NCBI RefSeq assembly: GCF_034702125.1
Contig: NC_085876.1
Location: 28,101,052 to 28,165,051 of the forward strand
Direction of reading: 5' to 3'
Source: Engraulis encrasicolus
Taxonomy: Eukaryota > Chordata > Actinopteri > Clupeiformes > Engraulidae
DNA length: 64,000 nucleotides
Shown: positions 52,920 through 63,235 of the stretch, piece after piece
Layout of the letters: every line of letters starts with the position of its first letter
Numbering within the stretch: position 1 is the stretch's first letter
Program-made: the position numbers and the translations under genes
Notes under the pieces: generated by a model
The model's input: only the letters and a program-made list of their open reading frames with translations
Database searches by the model: none
Told to the model about the DNA's origin: nothing

Positions 52920-53364
52920 ACCAAGTGAACTACCTGCACTTATTGAACAGAGCTCTAAAAGAAGAAAATAAAAGAATCGTATGTGTAACAGCTGTGTCCT
53001 CTTTATCATTCAGAACCTGTCGGGGGAAATTGTGTTTTTAACATCTGGGTTGTCTTAATCAACAGTTCATGTTTCCCCACTCCATTCCCAGTGAATGACA
53101 TAATTTGTTTTCATACAAGAAGCAATATTTTTTTCAAATTCTATTTGTTCACATTATTAGTCTTTCACCCCAATGTGAGAGTTGTACTTAATGAAAGACT
53201 AGACAACTGCAACTCATAGTTGACAACAGAGGTTATCATAGAGTCTTCAATGAGCCTTTTTTTCTCAATACAATTGGTATGACAGCATTACGGATTCAGA
53301 AAGCCTCAATTTCCTCAAATTGGAACACACTCAAACGATTGACAGGAATTCACGCACACGCAGA
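52920..53364. other. No gene seen
   Basis: AT-rich flank without recognisable features. Confidence 0.5.
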
Positions 53365-53515
53365 GGCAATTCTAGGATCAGATGGGGCCCGAAGCAAAAA
53401 TGCAAAAGAATGAACATTTGAACCAAAATAAAGTGTGGGCTGTTATTCACTATCTAGGGGCTTGGGGGCCCCAAGCGGCTGCCTGCCTTGCCTGGTGGCA
53501 AGATGCGCCTCTGCG
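53361..53515. mobile_element. Short hAT-like MITE (CAGAGGC ends)
   Basis: CAGAGGCAATTCTAGGATCA at the left and AAGATGCGCCTCTG at the right have inverted CAGAGGC ends. The interior has GGGGCCCGAAGC and GGGGGCCCCAAGC. The flank is CG/CA-rich and the target duplication unclear. Confidence 0.55.
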
Positions 53516-53675
53516 CACAGGCGACAGCGCAAAACAAAATTACACCACATAGGGCAAAGAAAACAAAGGGCTTAAATACACAGGGGCTAATTACAAAACG
53601 ACACAGGATATGGCAGGGCACAATACGGTGCAGGTGGAATCACAACGTGGAGACAAACAGACAATGAACAACACA

Positions 53676-54590
53676 TGACAAAGGGCTGGCAGACTAACGA
53701 GGTAGATAACAAGAACAGGTGATGGCAATGACAAGACAGCAATGAGTAGTAATGGGCAGATGAAGTTTTGTTGAAGCTCTGATCCATTTAGGCATATGGT
53801 TTCAAAAATTGACTTAGTACTTGAAGTTTCAATAACAGGGCCCTCTTCTGATGAAAAGCTATGTATGCAATTTAATAGGCCCAATTGAACAAGATGAAAT
53901 GATATCCCCTCATCATCTGCGACATTGTTCCATAAATATTTGACTGAGCTCATACTCATCATCTGCAACATTGTTCCATAAATATTGGACTGAGCTCTTT
54001 TGCAAACTAACTTGCAGACATTTGACATTTTAGATTAATCCTACTGATGAGGCAGTTGAGGTAGACGACATTACAGGCATAAAACGATGCGCCACATCTA
54101 TTTATTTATTATTATTAGGCTACTGTTATTTTGGACGATCAGAATAAAATGTTGCTGAACATTGTCTTATCCTTTGGTATGTTCATGAATTATAATGCTG
54201 TTGTCTACTTGTCTATCTCTATTCTCTACACTGCAACATGGCAAACGGCTCTGCAACGGGCCAAACGCATGAGTACGCTCGCTGGTTCGTGCGGCAGCGC
54301 AAAACACTGCAGTTGCTTTCGGAAAACTGAATCAGTTTACGGCTTCATACGTAATCTATCACGTGGCTTTTCCAGTACTAAAGCAAACTTCGGAACAGTG
54401 GTTTTATGGTTTTTGCTGTTGATGGATTAAAACACGTTCTGGCGCTCTCTGCCAGGCTGCCATCACTACGACAAAGGGCTGGCAGACTAACGAGGTAGAT
54501 AACAAGAACAGGTGATGGCAATGACAAGACAGCAATGAGTAGTAATGGGCAAATGAAGTTTTGTTGAAGCTCTCAACCATTTAGGCACAC
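53676..54590 (+). mobile_element. Tandemly duplicated hAT-like element (TAGTAATGGG ends)
   Basis: A ~118-bp block starting ACAAAGGGCTGGCAGACTAA and running through TAGTAATGGGC to TTTAGGCA occurs at 53676-53795 and 54472-54590. Between them runs an element from TAGTAATGGGCAGATG (53752) to TGCCATCACTA (about 54465), inverted at its tips. The second start is at 54543. Another end of the family, inverted, is at 63170-63235. Confidence 0.75.
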
Positions 54591-54596
54591 CATGGT

Positions 54597-54617
54597 TCTA
54601 TCTATCTATCTATCTAT
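54597..54617. repeat. (CTAT)n microsatellite
   Basis: Five CTAT units. Confidence 0.9.
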
Positions 54618-55381
54618 ACCCGATTTACTTTATCACGTAGCTGTATGCTATTTTATTTAGGCCTACAGATTATGATAACATCAATAAAATTCTCTGCACA
54701 GGTGAGATATTTGGTGTGCACAACTGACTTGAAATATCATGGGAACACCTCGTCCATGAATAGGCACTTCACAGCCAAACACAAAGGTGCTGTAAATGAG
54801 GGTAACCCAAGCAGTGGTAAGTTTGCCATTTTATTACACATAAATGTGGGCCTATACATTATTTAATTCCATGACTTAATTAGTTTTATGTCAAAGACAA
54901 GAATTGGATGAGACGCTGGTTCATCTAAGAGTGAAAGACTTACAGCCCTTTTCAATTGTAGAGGATAGTGGTTTTAAAAGATTTGTTTCCCTGCTGGATC
55001 CCACATACATCTTGCCATCCAGGCATTCCCTGAAGACCATGGTGGAACACAAATATGAGGAGGAAAAAAACAAGATCAAGGCTGCCATGCTGAATGTCCA
55101 GGCTGTAAGCCTGACATCCGGTATGTGGACCTCCATTAATATGGAGGCATATCTGTCTGTCACCTGCCACTTTGTGGATGGCACAAAGGTGGCCACAGTT
55201 CTATTGGGTATTATTATTATTATTATGAAATAACAATAATGAAAAGCATTTGCCACCATAAATCACGAACTACTCATTACTAAGCTAGAAAAGTATGGTA
55301 TTAGGGGAGTGGTATTGGACTTGGTTAAAAGCTATTTAAGTAGGAGGCGCCAATTTGTAAAGCTGGGGGAGTGTTACTTAT

Positions 55382-55908
55382 CTTAGGATTTTTACCTCGT
55401 TCAAAAAGTCGAGAATCCCAAGAAAGCCGACCTAAAACCTCGGGAAAGTGGGCGTGAAGATTTGGTGACGCAATGTCAGATCGATAATTATCGAGGTTGA
55501 TCTCAGGCGGAAGTATAGAACAACGAGTTCCTGAGCTTATGTTTTGTATGACGACACACGCATCATCAACATGGCACCCATGCCTGGAGCTAGCATGTAA
55601 ACAGTATCATAAATGCTAAAATATCATCTTGTAATCACTATCAACAACACCAGTTGATGTCATTCAATTGCAGATGAACATATGTCAGTAGGCTACTGCT
55701 GGTCTCTGACTGTTTGATATAGCCCACTTAAGCTAAAATGATATGTCGTGGGTGTGAAGGCTCAAGGTGAGGTGAAAAAAAGAAAAGAGAACCAAAACAA
55801 AACACGCATGAATCCCGATTGTTCCGGGATCAGTGGCGTTCATGCGCCAAACTCCAGAACTCGATTGTCATGTGAGCCGTGTCGTCAGCTGTCTCGAGAG
55901 GTCCCGAG
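55382..55908. mobile_element. Unclassified ~530-bp insertion in the LINE
   Basis: RT sequence stops at GTAAAGCTGGGGGAGTG and resumes after GAGCTGGTGAAGGC. The similar AGCTGGGGGAG / AGCTGGTGAAG flanks look like a diverged target duplication of about 11 bp. No clear inverted ends and no protein. Confidence 0.5.
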
Positions 55909-56202
55909 CTGGTGAAGGCAACAATAGATGTGTGTGGGGTCCCACAAGGATCGGTGTTGGGCCCAAAATTATTTATTTTGTACATTAATATGTGCAAAGT
56001 GTCTAAGTTGAAAATGGTGCTTTTTGCTGATGACACAAATATTTTTTGTTCAGGGGTAATCTGAGGAAGTTACAAGATGACATTACGAATTAAGTGGGCA
56101 AGTTCAAAGTGTGGTTTGATTATTAAAAAAATATCATTAAACTTAAAGACAATATTTATGTTGTTTGGGAACTTTACAAGGGATACGGAGGCTTGTATTT
56201 CA

Positions 56203-56661
56203 GGTGCTGTTTCCACGTAGCAGGATATTTTTTTTAACAGGGTATTTTTTTTCTCCTGTTGAGGTGTAAACGCAACATGTGGATAAAAATAAATCCTCCA
56301 TTGTAACAAATGCGTTTCAGCCCCCTAAACCAGTCTTTCCCAACCAGGGGTACGTGTACCACTAGGGGTACGCGAGCACACTGTAGGGGGTACTTGGAAA
56401 AATGTCATTTTAACAAACGCATGGTCAAACTGCAATAGAAAAAGTGATGTAAAACTTGAGTTAGGGGGTACTCATGGAACAACGAAAAGGCTTAGGGGGT
56501 ACATCAGACAAAAAAGGTTGGGAAACACTGCCCTAAAGAGGATATTTTTTTCTCCTGCTTTTTATACCTGGATTTTAAATATCTGCTACGTGGAAACGGA
56601 AGGCCAAAACCAATGCAACCAGGAGAAAAAAATATCCATATATAAAATAGGAAACAGCACC
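56203..56661. mobile_element. MITE family H2, copy 2, carrying a hAT-like MITE
   Basis: Same ends as 7527-7784 (GGTGCTGTTTCCACG to GGAAACAGCACC), with TTA on the right and TCA on the left. It is inserted in the LINE between ACISG and GNSTLMEGV-type coding. It is itself interrupted at 56331-56530. Confidence 0.88.
56331..56530. mobile_element. 200-bp hAT-like MITE with 8-bp target duplication
   Basis: Starts CAGTCTTTCCCAACCAGGGG and ends AAAGGTTGGGAAACACTG. CCCTAAAC / CCCTAAAG lie on the two sides. The uninterrupted sister MITE at 7527 reads CCCCCTAAACAGG at this point, confirming the insertion. Confidence 0.93.
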
Positions 56662-59475
56662 TTAATGGAAGGAGTGATTATTGAAAGAGTTTCTAAAACA
56701 AAATTCCTTGGGGTAATAATGGATGATGCAAAAAATAAATAAACTGGAAGCCACATATCAAATACATACATAGTAAAATAGCAAGTATTTCAGTAATAAA
56801 TAAAGCGAAAACAATTCTGTATTGTTCTTTAGTTCTTCCTTACTTGACTTACTGTGTGGAAGTCTGGGGCAATAATTATAAAAGTTCATATTATTCTATA
56901 ATTGTTATTCAAAAAAGAGCAATACGTGTTATTCACAAAGTAGGATATGTGGACCATACTCGTTCTTTATTTTTGATGTCAAAGATTTTAAAATTTGTTG
57001 ATATTGTACACTACCAAACTGCAACTCAGGTACAAAGCAAAAAATAATAAGTTGCCCAAAAATATTCAACAATTGTTTAAGTTAGAAGATGTGCACTACA
57101 ATTTAAGAAGACTATATAACTTTAAAAGGATTAGGAACAGAACAACCATGCAAAGTTTCTGTGTTTCAGTTTGTGGAGTAAGACTGTGGACTGCTTTGAA
57201 TGTGCTGCTAAAAAATTCCAAAGTATGCATCAATTTTAAGAAAATGTATAAACAGTCTGTATTCCAACGTTATATACATGAACGTATGTTGTGATACAAT
57301 GGTTGTTGCTTTTTGTTGTTGTTTCTTTTGTTTTTTAGTTTGTTTTGTGACTATGGATGAAAAACCTGCATCATAGTTGAGGTGCGTAGAACACCATCTG
57401 TGTTTTAATTTGAAGTTATAGGGGTGGGAGTTTAAAAAGCTATGCTTCATCCCATTGCTTTTCCAATGTACTTACGGGGTTAAAGCTGGTTTATTTTCCC
57501 CTTTGCTGGTAATAATTGTCTTTTGTTTTTTATTTTTTGTGTATTTTTTCTTAAAGTTTGTTGTTTCTGCTCGTAACATCTGAAATAAATAATGAAAACA
57601 ATAACATATAGGCCTACGTATACATATGTTTCATATACAGTAGGGCCTATCGCCTTTCATGACACTTAATGATGTTTTTATACTTTTAGGTGTGTGCCTT
57701 TCCCCCTCTCCCATACTGCTGACAACATTGCTTCTGCAAAGAGGGTACTAATGGCAGAGTGGGAGATTGATGGGAAGGTCACCTCGATGGTCACAGATGC
57801 TGGGGCCAATATGGTTGCATCCATCCGCAATCTTAAAGTGCGCCATGTGGTTTGCTTTGCACATGCCCTCAATCTAGTGGTGAAGAAGAACCTAGATGCC
57901 ACTCCTGACCTGGCCGATATCAGAACAAGGTGTGTAGATATGCATAGGCTTGATCTGTGTAATGTCCTTTGAATGATGAGCTATATGGCTGTCTGGTAAT
58001 GGGTATTATGTGTAGGCTCTGCAGACTCGTTCATTTCCTTTTTAATCAGAAAACAACTCTACTCTTCTCTAGGGCCAGGAAGATGATGGCATTTTTTAAA
58101 TCCAGCACCACAGCCAAGCAACAGCTTAAGGAAGTGCAGGAGCAAATGCAGCGGCTAGTGCACAAGCTGGTCCAGGAGGTGGACACCCGCTGGAATAGCG
58201 CCTACTCCATGCTGCAGCGTCTTTTCGGTGAGAGGTAGACAGTGGGAGCAGCCCTTCCCAGCCTGAGGACTGACGTGAGGCCCTTGTCCTCCCAGGACTT
58301 TGACACAATAACAGCCTGTCTGAAATTGCTTGCCCCCTTCTACCAGGCCACAGTAGAGCTGTCCGAAGAAAAAACAAGTGTCTGGATCAAAAATCAACCC
58401 AATGACCAAGATGCTTATGCTGTACCCATTTGACATCATGGGGAAAACCACACACCCTACAGCAAATAAATTGGGCGAAAATCTAATCATCATGATGCAG
58501 AACAAAGTCGACTCCATAGGAAAAAAACAGACTGCACTGACCCACTCTACACTGCTCGATCCCCGCTTCAAATCAATAGGATTTTACAGTCAATCAAATG
58601 CACAAGCTGCAATAAAACGTATCACTACTCAATGTTCCCAGCTTTTCAACCAACCCACTGCCACTGAAAAACAACCCTTCTCATCTGCTCCACCTCCTGA
58701 AAATGTTGAGATTCCCTCAGCTACAGGTAATGTTGAGAACATTAAAACAGTTATGTCAGAACCATTTCAGTCAAGAAACACAAGGGAAGAATATAAATTA
58801 AATGTCTTTTATTTAAATTATGAATTACATTTGGCGGTATAGCTCTGTTCGGAGGAACCCCCCTATTTCCATGAGCAGCATGGAAAAGCATTTAGTCAGG
58901 GGGCAGCAGCAGTTTAGGGAATTCTCACCCCAGCAGGACAGGGCGAGAGATAACCCCCCATGAACAGAGCCAAGCGACATGACAAGAGAATATGCCACAT
59001 CATACATGACAAGGTGGAGCAGGGAAGACGGTGGGTAGCAAAAACCGAGCAGCATACAGTTGAGAGGAAGTGGATAGAATTTAAAAGGCGTGCCGAAGCT
59101 GTGTGGCCAATCGCTAGGGAAGAAAGATTATCAGCTGAGGGAATGCACCTGGATCAATTAGGAATGAATTAGATGAAGGGGAGGGCGGCAAGCTTCTTGA
59201 CTACCATGGCCTGGCCAGAACTGACGTTAGTACTTTAATTTATACAAAATGACATGTAGTAGCCTACTCATTTCTGTGATGTTTGTATTTCAGACATTAA
59301 CCTTTGGGAAAGCCTGGACCGAGATGTGTCGGAGGCGAGAATGGTCAGAAATTCTGCTGTGGATGTTGCAATGGAGGTCCAGCGATATATGAACGATCCA
59401 CCACTGGCCAGATCAGATGACCCTCTGGTCTACTGGGCCAATCATAGAAATCCGTTCCTTCCAAATGTGGAATAA

Positions 59476-59877
59476 TTGTATCAAAGTAATCATCTGAATC
59501 CCAAAACAGTGGAGAAAATAATGTTTCTGAATAAAAATGTCTGAGTCCACAATTTCAGTTACAAAATCACCCACCTGGCCTTTCTCCCCAACTTTACACA
59601 AAATCACTTCTGTTTCCCAAGCTTTCTCCCAAACACAGTAACACACAAAACACATGCTCTTTTATTTTATTTTTATTTATTTTTTTTACAAATAAATCAT
59701 AATAGCACAGTGTCACCAAATTGTCTTTCCCCACAATCCCCAAATATACACACAAATCACATGCTTTCCCCAAGTTCTCTCCCAAACATGAGACACAATA
59801 GGCCTACATGACCCTTTAATTGTAAAAAGCAATAACTATAACTATATATATGTATAGGTACCGTATGTATAGGTATA
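59476..59877. other. No gene seen
   Basis: AT-rich with T-runs at 59670-59690 and a TATA-rich stretch near 59840-59880. Confidence 0.5.
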
Positions 59878-59880
59878 TAC

Positions 59881-60765
59881 ACTCACCGGCCACTCCATTA
59901 GGAACACCTCTCTAATGCTGGGTTGGACCCCCTTTTGCCTTCAGAACTGCCTGAACTGCCTACAACAAAACTTGGGTAGGCTGTGGCATTCCAACAAAGA
60001 TAAATTGGTACTAATTGGCCCAAATTGTGCTAAGAAAATGTCCTTATGCCATTATATCCCCAGCCTGAAATGTTGATGTAAAGCAGGGTTGACCCATGTT
60101 TTCATGCTGTTGACGCCAAATTCGGACCATTCTACCTGAGTGTTGCAGTAGATATCAAGACTCATTAGACCAGGCAACATTTTTCCGATCCTCTAGTGCC
60201 GTTTATGGTGAGTCTCTGTAAATTGTTGCCTCATTTTCGTGTTCTTAGCTGACAGGAGTGGCACCAAATGTGGTTTTCTGCAGCTATAGCCCATTTGCCT
60301 CAAGATTTGATGTGCTGTGTAATCAGGGATTCTCTTATGCATACCTCGGTTGTAATGAGTGGGTTTTTTTTACTTAATGTTGCCTTTGTATCAACTCAAA
60401 CCAGTATGGCTATTCTCCTCTGACCTCTGCCATCAACAAGCCATTTTTGCCCACAGAATCGCTTCTCACTGCATTATTATTATTTATTTTTTTGTACAAT
60501 TCTTTGTAAACCCTAGAGATGGTTGTGCGTGAATATCAGCAATTTCTGACATTCTCAAATCAGGCCCTTCGGCACCCACAGCCATGCCATGTTAAAAGTC
60601 ATTTAAATAACCGTTCTTCCGCATTATAATGCTTGGTTTGAACTCTATCTCGACCATGTCTACATGCACAAATATATTGAGTTGCCACCATGTGATTGGC
60701 TGATCGGAAATTTGCATCAATGAACAGTTGTAACAGGTGTTCCTAATGTAGTGGCGTAATGTGAG
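59881..60765. mobile_element. TA-flanked element (ACTCACCGGCCACT ends), non-coding
   Basis: The left CACTCACCGGCCACTCCATT and AGGAACACC face the right end GGTGTTCCTAATGTAGTGGC, then GTAATGTGAG. TATA lies outside both. The ends resemble a repeat widespread in fish that I associate with the Tc1/mariner group from its TA duplication. The interior (TTGGACCCCCTTTTGCCTTC) carries no open transposase frame. Confidence 0.75.
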
Positions 60766-60853
60766 TATATAGAGAAATAGAGCAAACGGGCGTGCCTCAC
60801 CTCCTGCCACAGTCCATATACTCGTTTTCCACGTTTTTTGTGCGTTACGACCA

Positions 60854-61290
60854 AGGAGCGTAGAGACATTAGGGCTTACTGATGTCATAACAGCATAGTA
60901 CAAAATGATGGCGAGGGGAGTACGGAAATGTTATTCTTCTTCTACGGTCAGTATTGTAAGCATCAGGTAAGCATGCAATGCCACTTCGCGAGGGACGGAG
61001 TGTGGAACAGGTCAATGTGAATGTTTGTCAGCTGTCCTTAATTATCCCCAGCAATTACTGCTGACCAACAGCTGCAGTTAATTTGGCCGCAAATTATCCA
61101 TCATGGAATCGCCCCCACATACCATGCGCAAGGAGGTACGGAAATTGTATCCATCGCACCCATTGACCAATGACCATGCGCAAGGGAGTTCATTTTCCAT
61201 CCACTCGTGTCCTCAGGCAGCGCCCCCGTACCACACCGAGGACAATGCATTTACCCCCGAGAAATTGTTCTTCTGTGTCGAGTTTCTTTG
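60854..61290 (+). mobile_element. Repeat R2, complete copy with 10-bp target duplication
   Basis: GTTACGACCA lies on both sides (60844-60853 and 61291-61300). The flanks join into a sequence matching 7360-7400 (TTTTCCATGTGCGCTACGCC then CATTTGTGGGGG), which serves as a paralogous empty site. It is 437 bp, with weak inverted similarity at the tips (AAGGAGCGTAGAGACA versus CAAAGAAACTCGACACA). No protein. Confidence 0.88.
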
Positions 61291-61300
61291 GTTACGACCA

Positions 61301-61570
61301 TTTGTGGGGGGGAAACAGCCAATCCAGGTCAATTGTGGTGTTGGGGTTTAATAAACGAAAGATAAGGACCTGTAGACCAGCGTTGTTCACGCACAACATA
61401 CCAAAAACGTGTTGTGTTGCCGGCTGTTCAAATAATATAGCCAAACAGCCGTGGCTGAAGCATGGACTGTGTTAATTTAGGCCAGCTGATGTAGCAGGTA
61501 ACTTGATGAGACATTCAGTTTGATTTCCCCCATAAAGGGGCGTAACGCACATTTACGAGCAAAATACTCG
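61301..61570 (+). pseudogene. THAP-start fragment, second copy
   Basis: Sequence TTTGTGGGGG to CATTTACGAGC matches 7390-7526 and 7788-7870. It reads IPKTCCVAGCSNNIAKQPW before a stop at about 61474. The initiating ATG is changed to ATA here. C-x4-C spacing after PKTCC fits the opening of a THAP C2CH finger. Non-functional. Confidence 0.5.
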
Positions 61571-61894
61571 GCCGTTCATGCCTATAGCCAGAAATTCTCT
61601 AAGCTATGAGATAGGCATCTCTCATTGGCTCCCATTATAGCCCCGTTGGCGAACGCAGCCAAGTAAAAGATGAATGGGAGCCTATTGGGCTAAATGGCTC
61701 AGCAGGGATTTGTGACGGTTCTGTTCTCTGGTTTGTAAAGATGTGTGCACATTCTGTACCTTATCATGGAAGTTGTATTAGAAGTGAAATTAAAGGTTCC
61801 TGACATGGCTTTGTTCTCCCAAAGACGTGTTACTTTTGTCCTGCAACATGCTAGCATTCGGCTAATACCTGCTGGCTGTGGAATCTCTGCGACT

Positions 61895-62121
61895 ATGGGG
61901 CACCTAAGTCACGCCCTCTACTTCCTGGTTCATGGGGCAGACAGTTGCTAAAAATTGAATGGAAGTGAACGAGGCGAGTCGTGTTGGACTTGTGGTGCAT
62001 AAGTGGAGGTCCAAGGTTTGGATTGTTGTCGAAAAACCACTCATTTCAAGCCCAGTAATTATTTTTTGACTCCCTCTGCCCCATGAACCAGGAAGTAGAG
62101 GGCGTGACTTAGGTGCCCCAT
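61895..62121. mobile_element. MITE or fold-back with perfect 46-bp arms
   Basis: 61895-61940 (ATGGGGCACCTAAGTCACGC...) is the exact reverse complement of 62076-62121, with a 135-bp loop. No target duplication is evident. Confidence 0.93.
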
Positions 62122-62219
62122 TCACGACCAGAGCTGATGAGAGACGTACTCTGACTGATCCTAGCAGAGACATCTACGGGCACACACCTCAAAACCCCCC
62201 ACCGCCGTCCAACATGTTA

Positions 62220-62606
62220 GGGCCAAAACATACCAAGGCGGAACGGAACGGTCGCAGGACGGACGCGGTCTTTCTGCTTAGTTTTGGCCGGCGTGCTTTT
62301 CTCTGCCTTGCACACTGACAGCGTCGGTGTGCGCGGCCAGTCCTATTCAAAACCCTAGCCACAGCCAAAGCTAGCATGCTACTTTGCCATTCATTTGAAT
62401 GAGACACCGCCGGTCGCCGGCGTGAAAAATACGCTCGAGTTCTATTTTCCAAATGCAGCGCGGCGCGGAGCCGGCTCCTGCGCCGCTGACGCCCGACTAC
62501 CGCCGGTTGGTGTGTAAGGACAGATAGGTTTCAATGTATTTTCACCGACGCCGGTAAAAAACGTGGCCGTTCCGCGACGCTTTACCGCCTTGGTGTGTCA
62601 GACCCC
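62220..62606. mobile_element. TTA-flanked GC-rich MITE, CGAGTTCTATTTT family
   Basis: Starts GGGCCAAAACATACCAAGGC, and its end reverse-complements to GGGGTCTGACACACCAAGGC. TTA is on both sides (62217-62219 and 62607-62609). It contains ACGCTCGAGTTCTATTTTCC. This copy is the one that ties the family to the Harbinger-type 3-bp duplication. Confidence 0.87.
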
Positions 62607-62609
62607 TTA

Positions 62610-63169
62610 ATTGAAGGTGCCCAAATTCTTAAGGATGAGCGCAGTCATTTCCTTTACCCCATGTACACATGCCGCTTTTCCACCACCTTAAATGCAATAA
62701 ATAACAGGTGTCCGCAACAATCCTAACATAACTTTAAACACATCGACATCTGAAGTCAGACTTAAAACTACAAAGCTAATGGCATAGTGCCGTAAAGTCG
62801 ATTGTCACGTGTTATGTCATTGCTATAGTTGAAATAAGGGTCATTTTCACGAATCTAACACTTGACAAGATGCAAACGTGTCGGCAAATGCTTTCACTTA
62901 CTCATATCTATCGAACGCGACTCCATTGTTTCCAGGGAAAAAATCACACGGGCAGATAGTTCTATGAGAAGCGTACAGCCCCATTGGCACCCATTCATTA
63001 TTTACTTGGCTGTGATAACATAGCTGCAGTGCCACTCCTGGCCACACCAGCTAGTGGTCGTTCTTGTACAATATTCCATTTTCTTTGACATAGCCCATGT
63101 TGGTTGCAGCCTTGGCTTTTCACCAACAGATGTCACTGTCACTTAAGTTTCAAGTACTAATCCATTTTT
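62610..63169. other. No gene seen
   Basis: Mixed sequence without a recognisable frame or repeat. Confidence 0.5.
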
Positions 63170-63235
63170 TGAAACAATGTGCCTAGATGGTTCAGAGCTG
63201 CAGCAAAACTTAATTTGCCCATCACTACTAAAAAA
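63170..63235 (-). mobile_element. hAT-like end fragment (TAGTGATGGGCAAATTAAG)
   Basis: Reverse complement reads TAGTGATGGGCAAATTAAGT, then TGCTGCAGCTCTGAACCATC and TAGGCAC. This is the same terminal family as 53752 and 54543. It could be the distal end of the hAT gene relic, but the flanking 8-mers do not match. Confidence 0.6.

Larger units (their letters stand above)
55215..57600 (+). pseudogene. Rex/jockey-type LINE inside a hAT intron
   Basis: Starts in RT motif A surroundings (FATINHELLITKLEKYGIRG, VVLDLVKSYLSRRRQFVKL), then a 0.53-kb insertion. It continues with CGVPQGSVLGPKLFILYIN (motif B), MVLFADDTNIFCSG (FADD box), KTKFLGVIMDDAKNK and SIIVIQKRAIRVIHKVGYV. The tail QSFCVSVCGVRLWTALNVL ends in AATAAATAATGAAAACAATA. 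Multiple stops. It is 5'-truncated. A TTB-free ATT-rich tract marks its left edge (55208-55225). Confidence 0.8.
54702..59475 (+). pseudogene. Intron-bearing hAT transposase (ZBED1-like), decayed and invaded
   Basis: Exon-like segments with GT/AG edges: 54702-54816 (BED finger: YHGNTSSMNRHFTAKHKG), 54902-55207 (LQPFSIVEDSGFKRFVSLL, AVSLTSGMWTSINMEAYLS, VTCHFVDGT), 57690-57929 (FPLSHTADNIASAKRVLM, SMVTDAGANMVASI, HVVCFAHALNLVVKK) and 58073 onward (LVQEVDTRWNSAYSMLQRL, a TAG stop, LRTDVRPLSSQDFDTI, then a frameshift into SGSKINPMTKML, LLDPRFKSIGF). The last exon at 59294-59475 carries the dimerisation end (INLWESLDRDV, DPLVYWANHRNPFLPNVE). The order matches ZBED-type hAT proteins. The intron 55208-57689 is enlarged by a LINE. 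The intron phase there does not fit exactly. Stops and shifts make it a pseudogene. Confidence 0.85.

Noticed and set aside
58960..59172. 70-codon frame between hAT exons
   Set aside because: Reads smoothly but matches no part of hAT transposases I know. Left inside the pseudogene span rather than called a gene.
54543..63235. One 8.7-kb autonomous hAT element with ends at 54543 and 63235
   Set aside because: The ends are related and the gene lies between, but the flanking 8-mers do not match and several unrelated elements intervene, so I list the parts separately.
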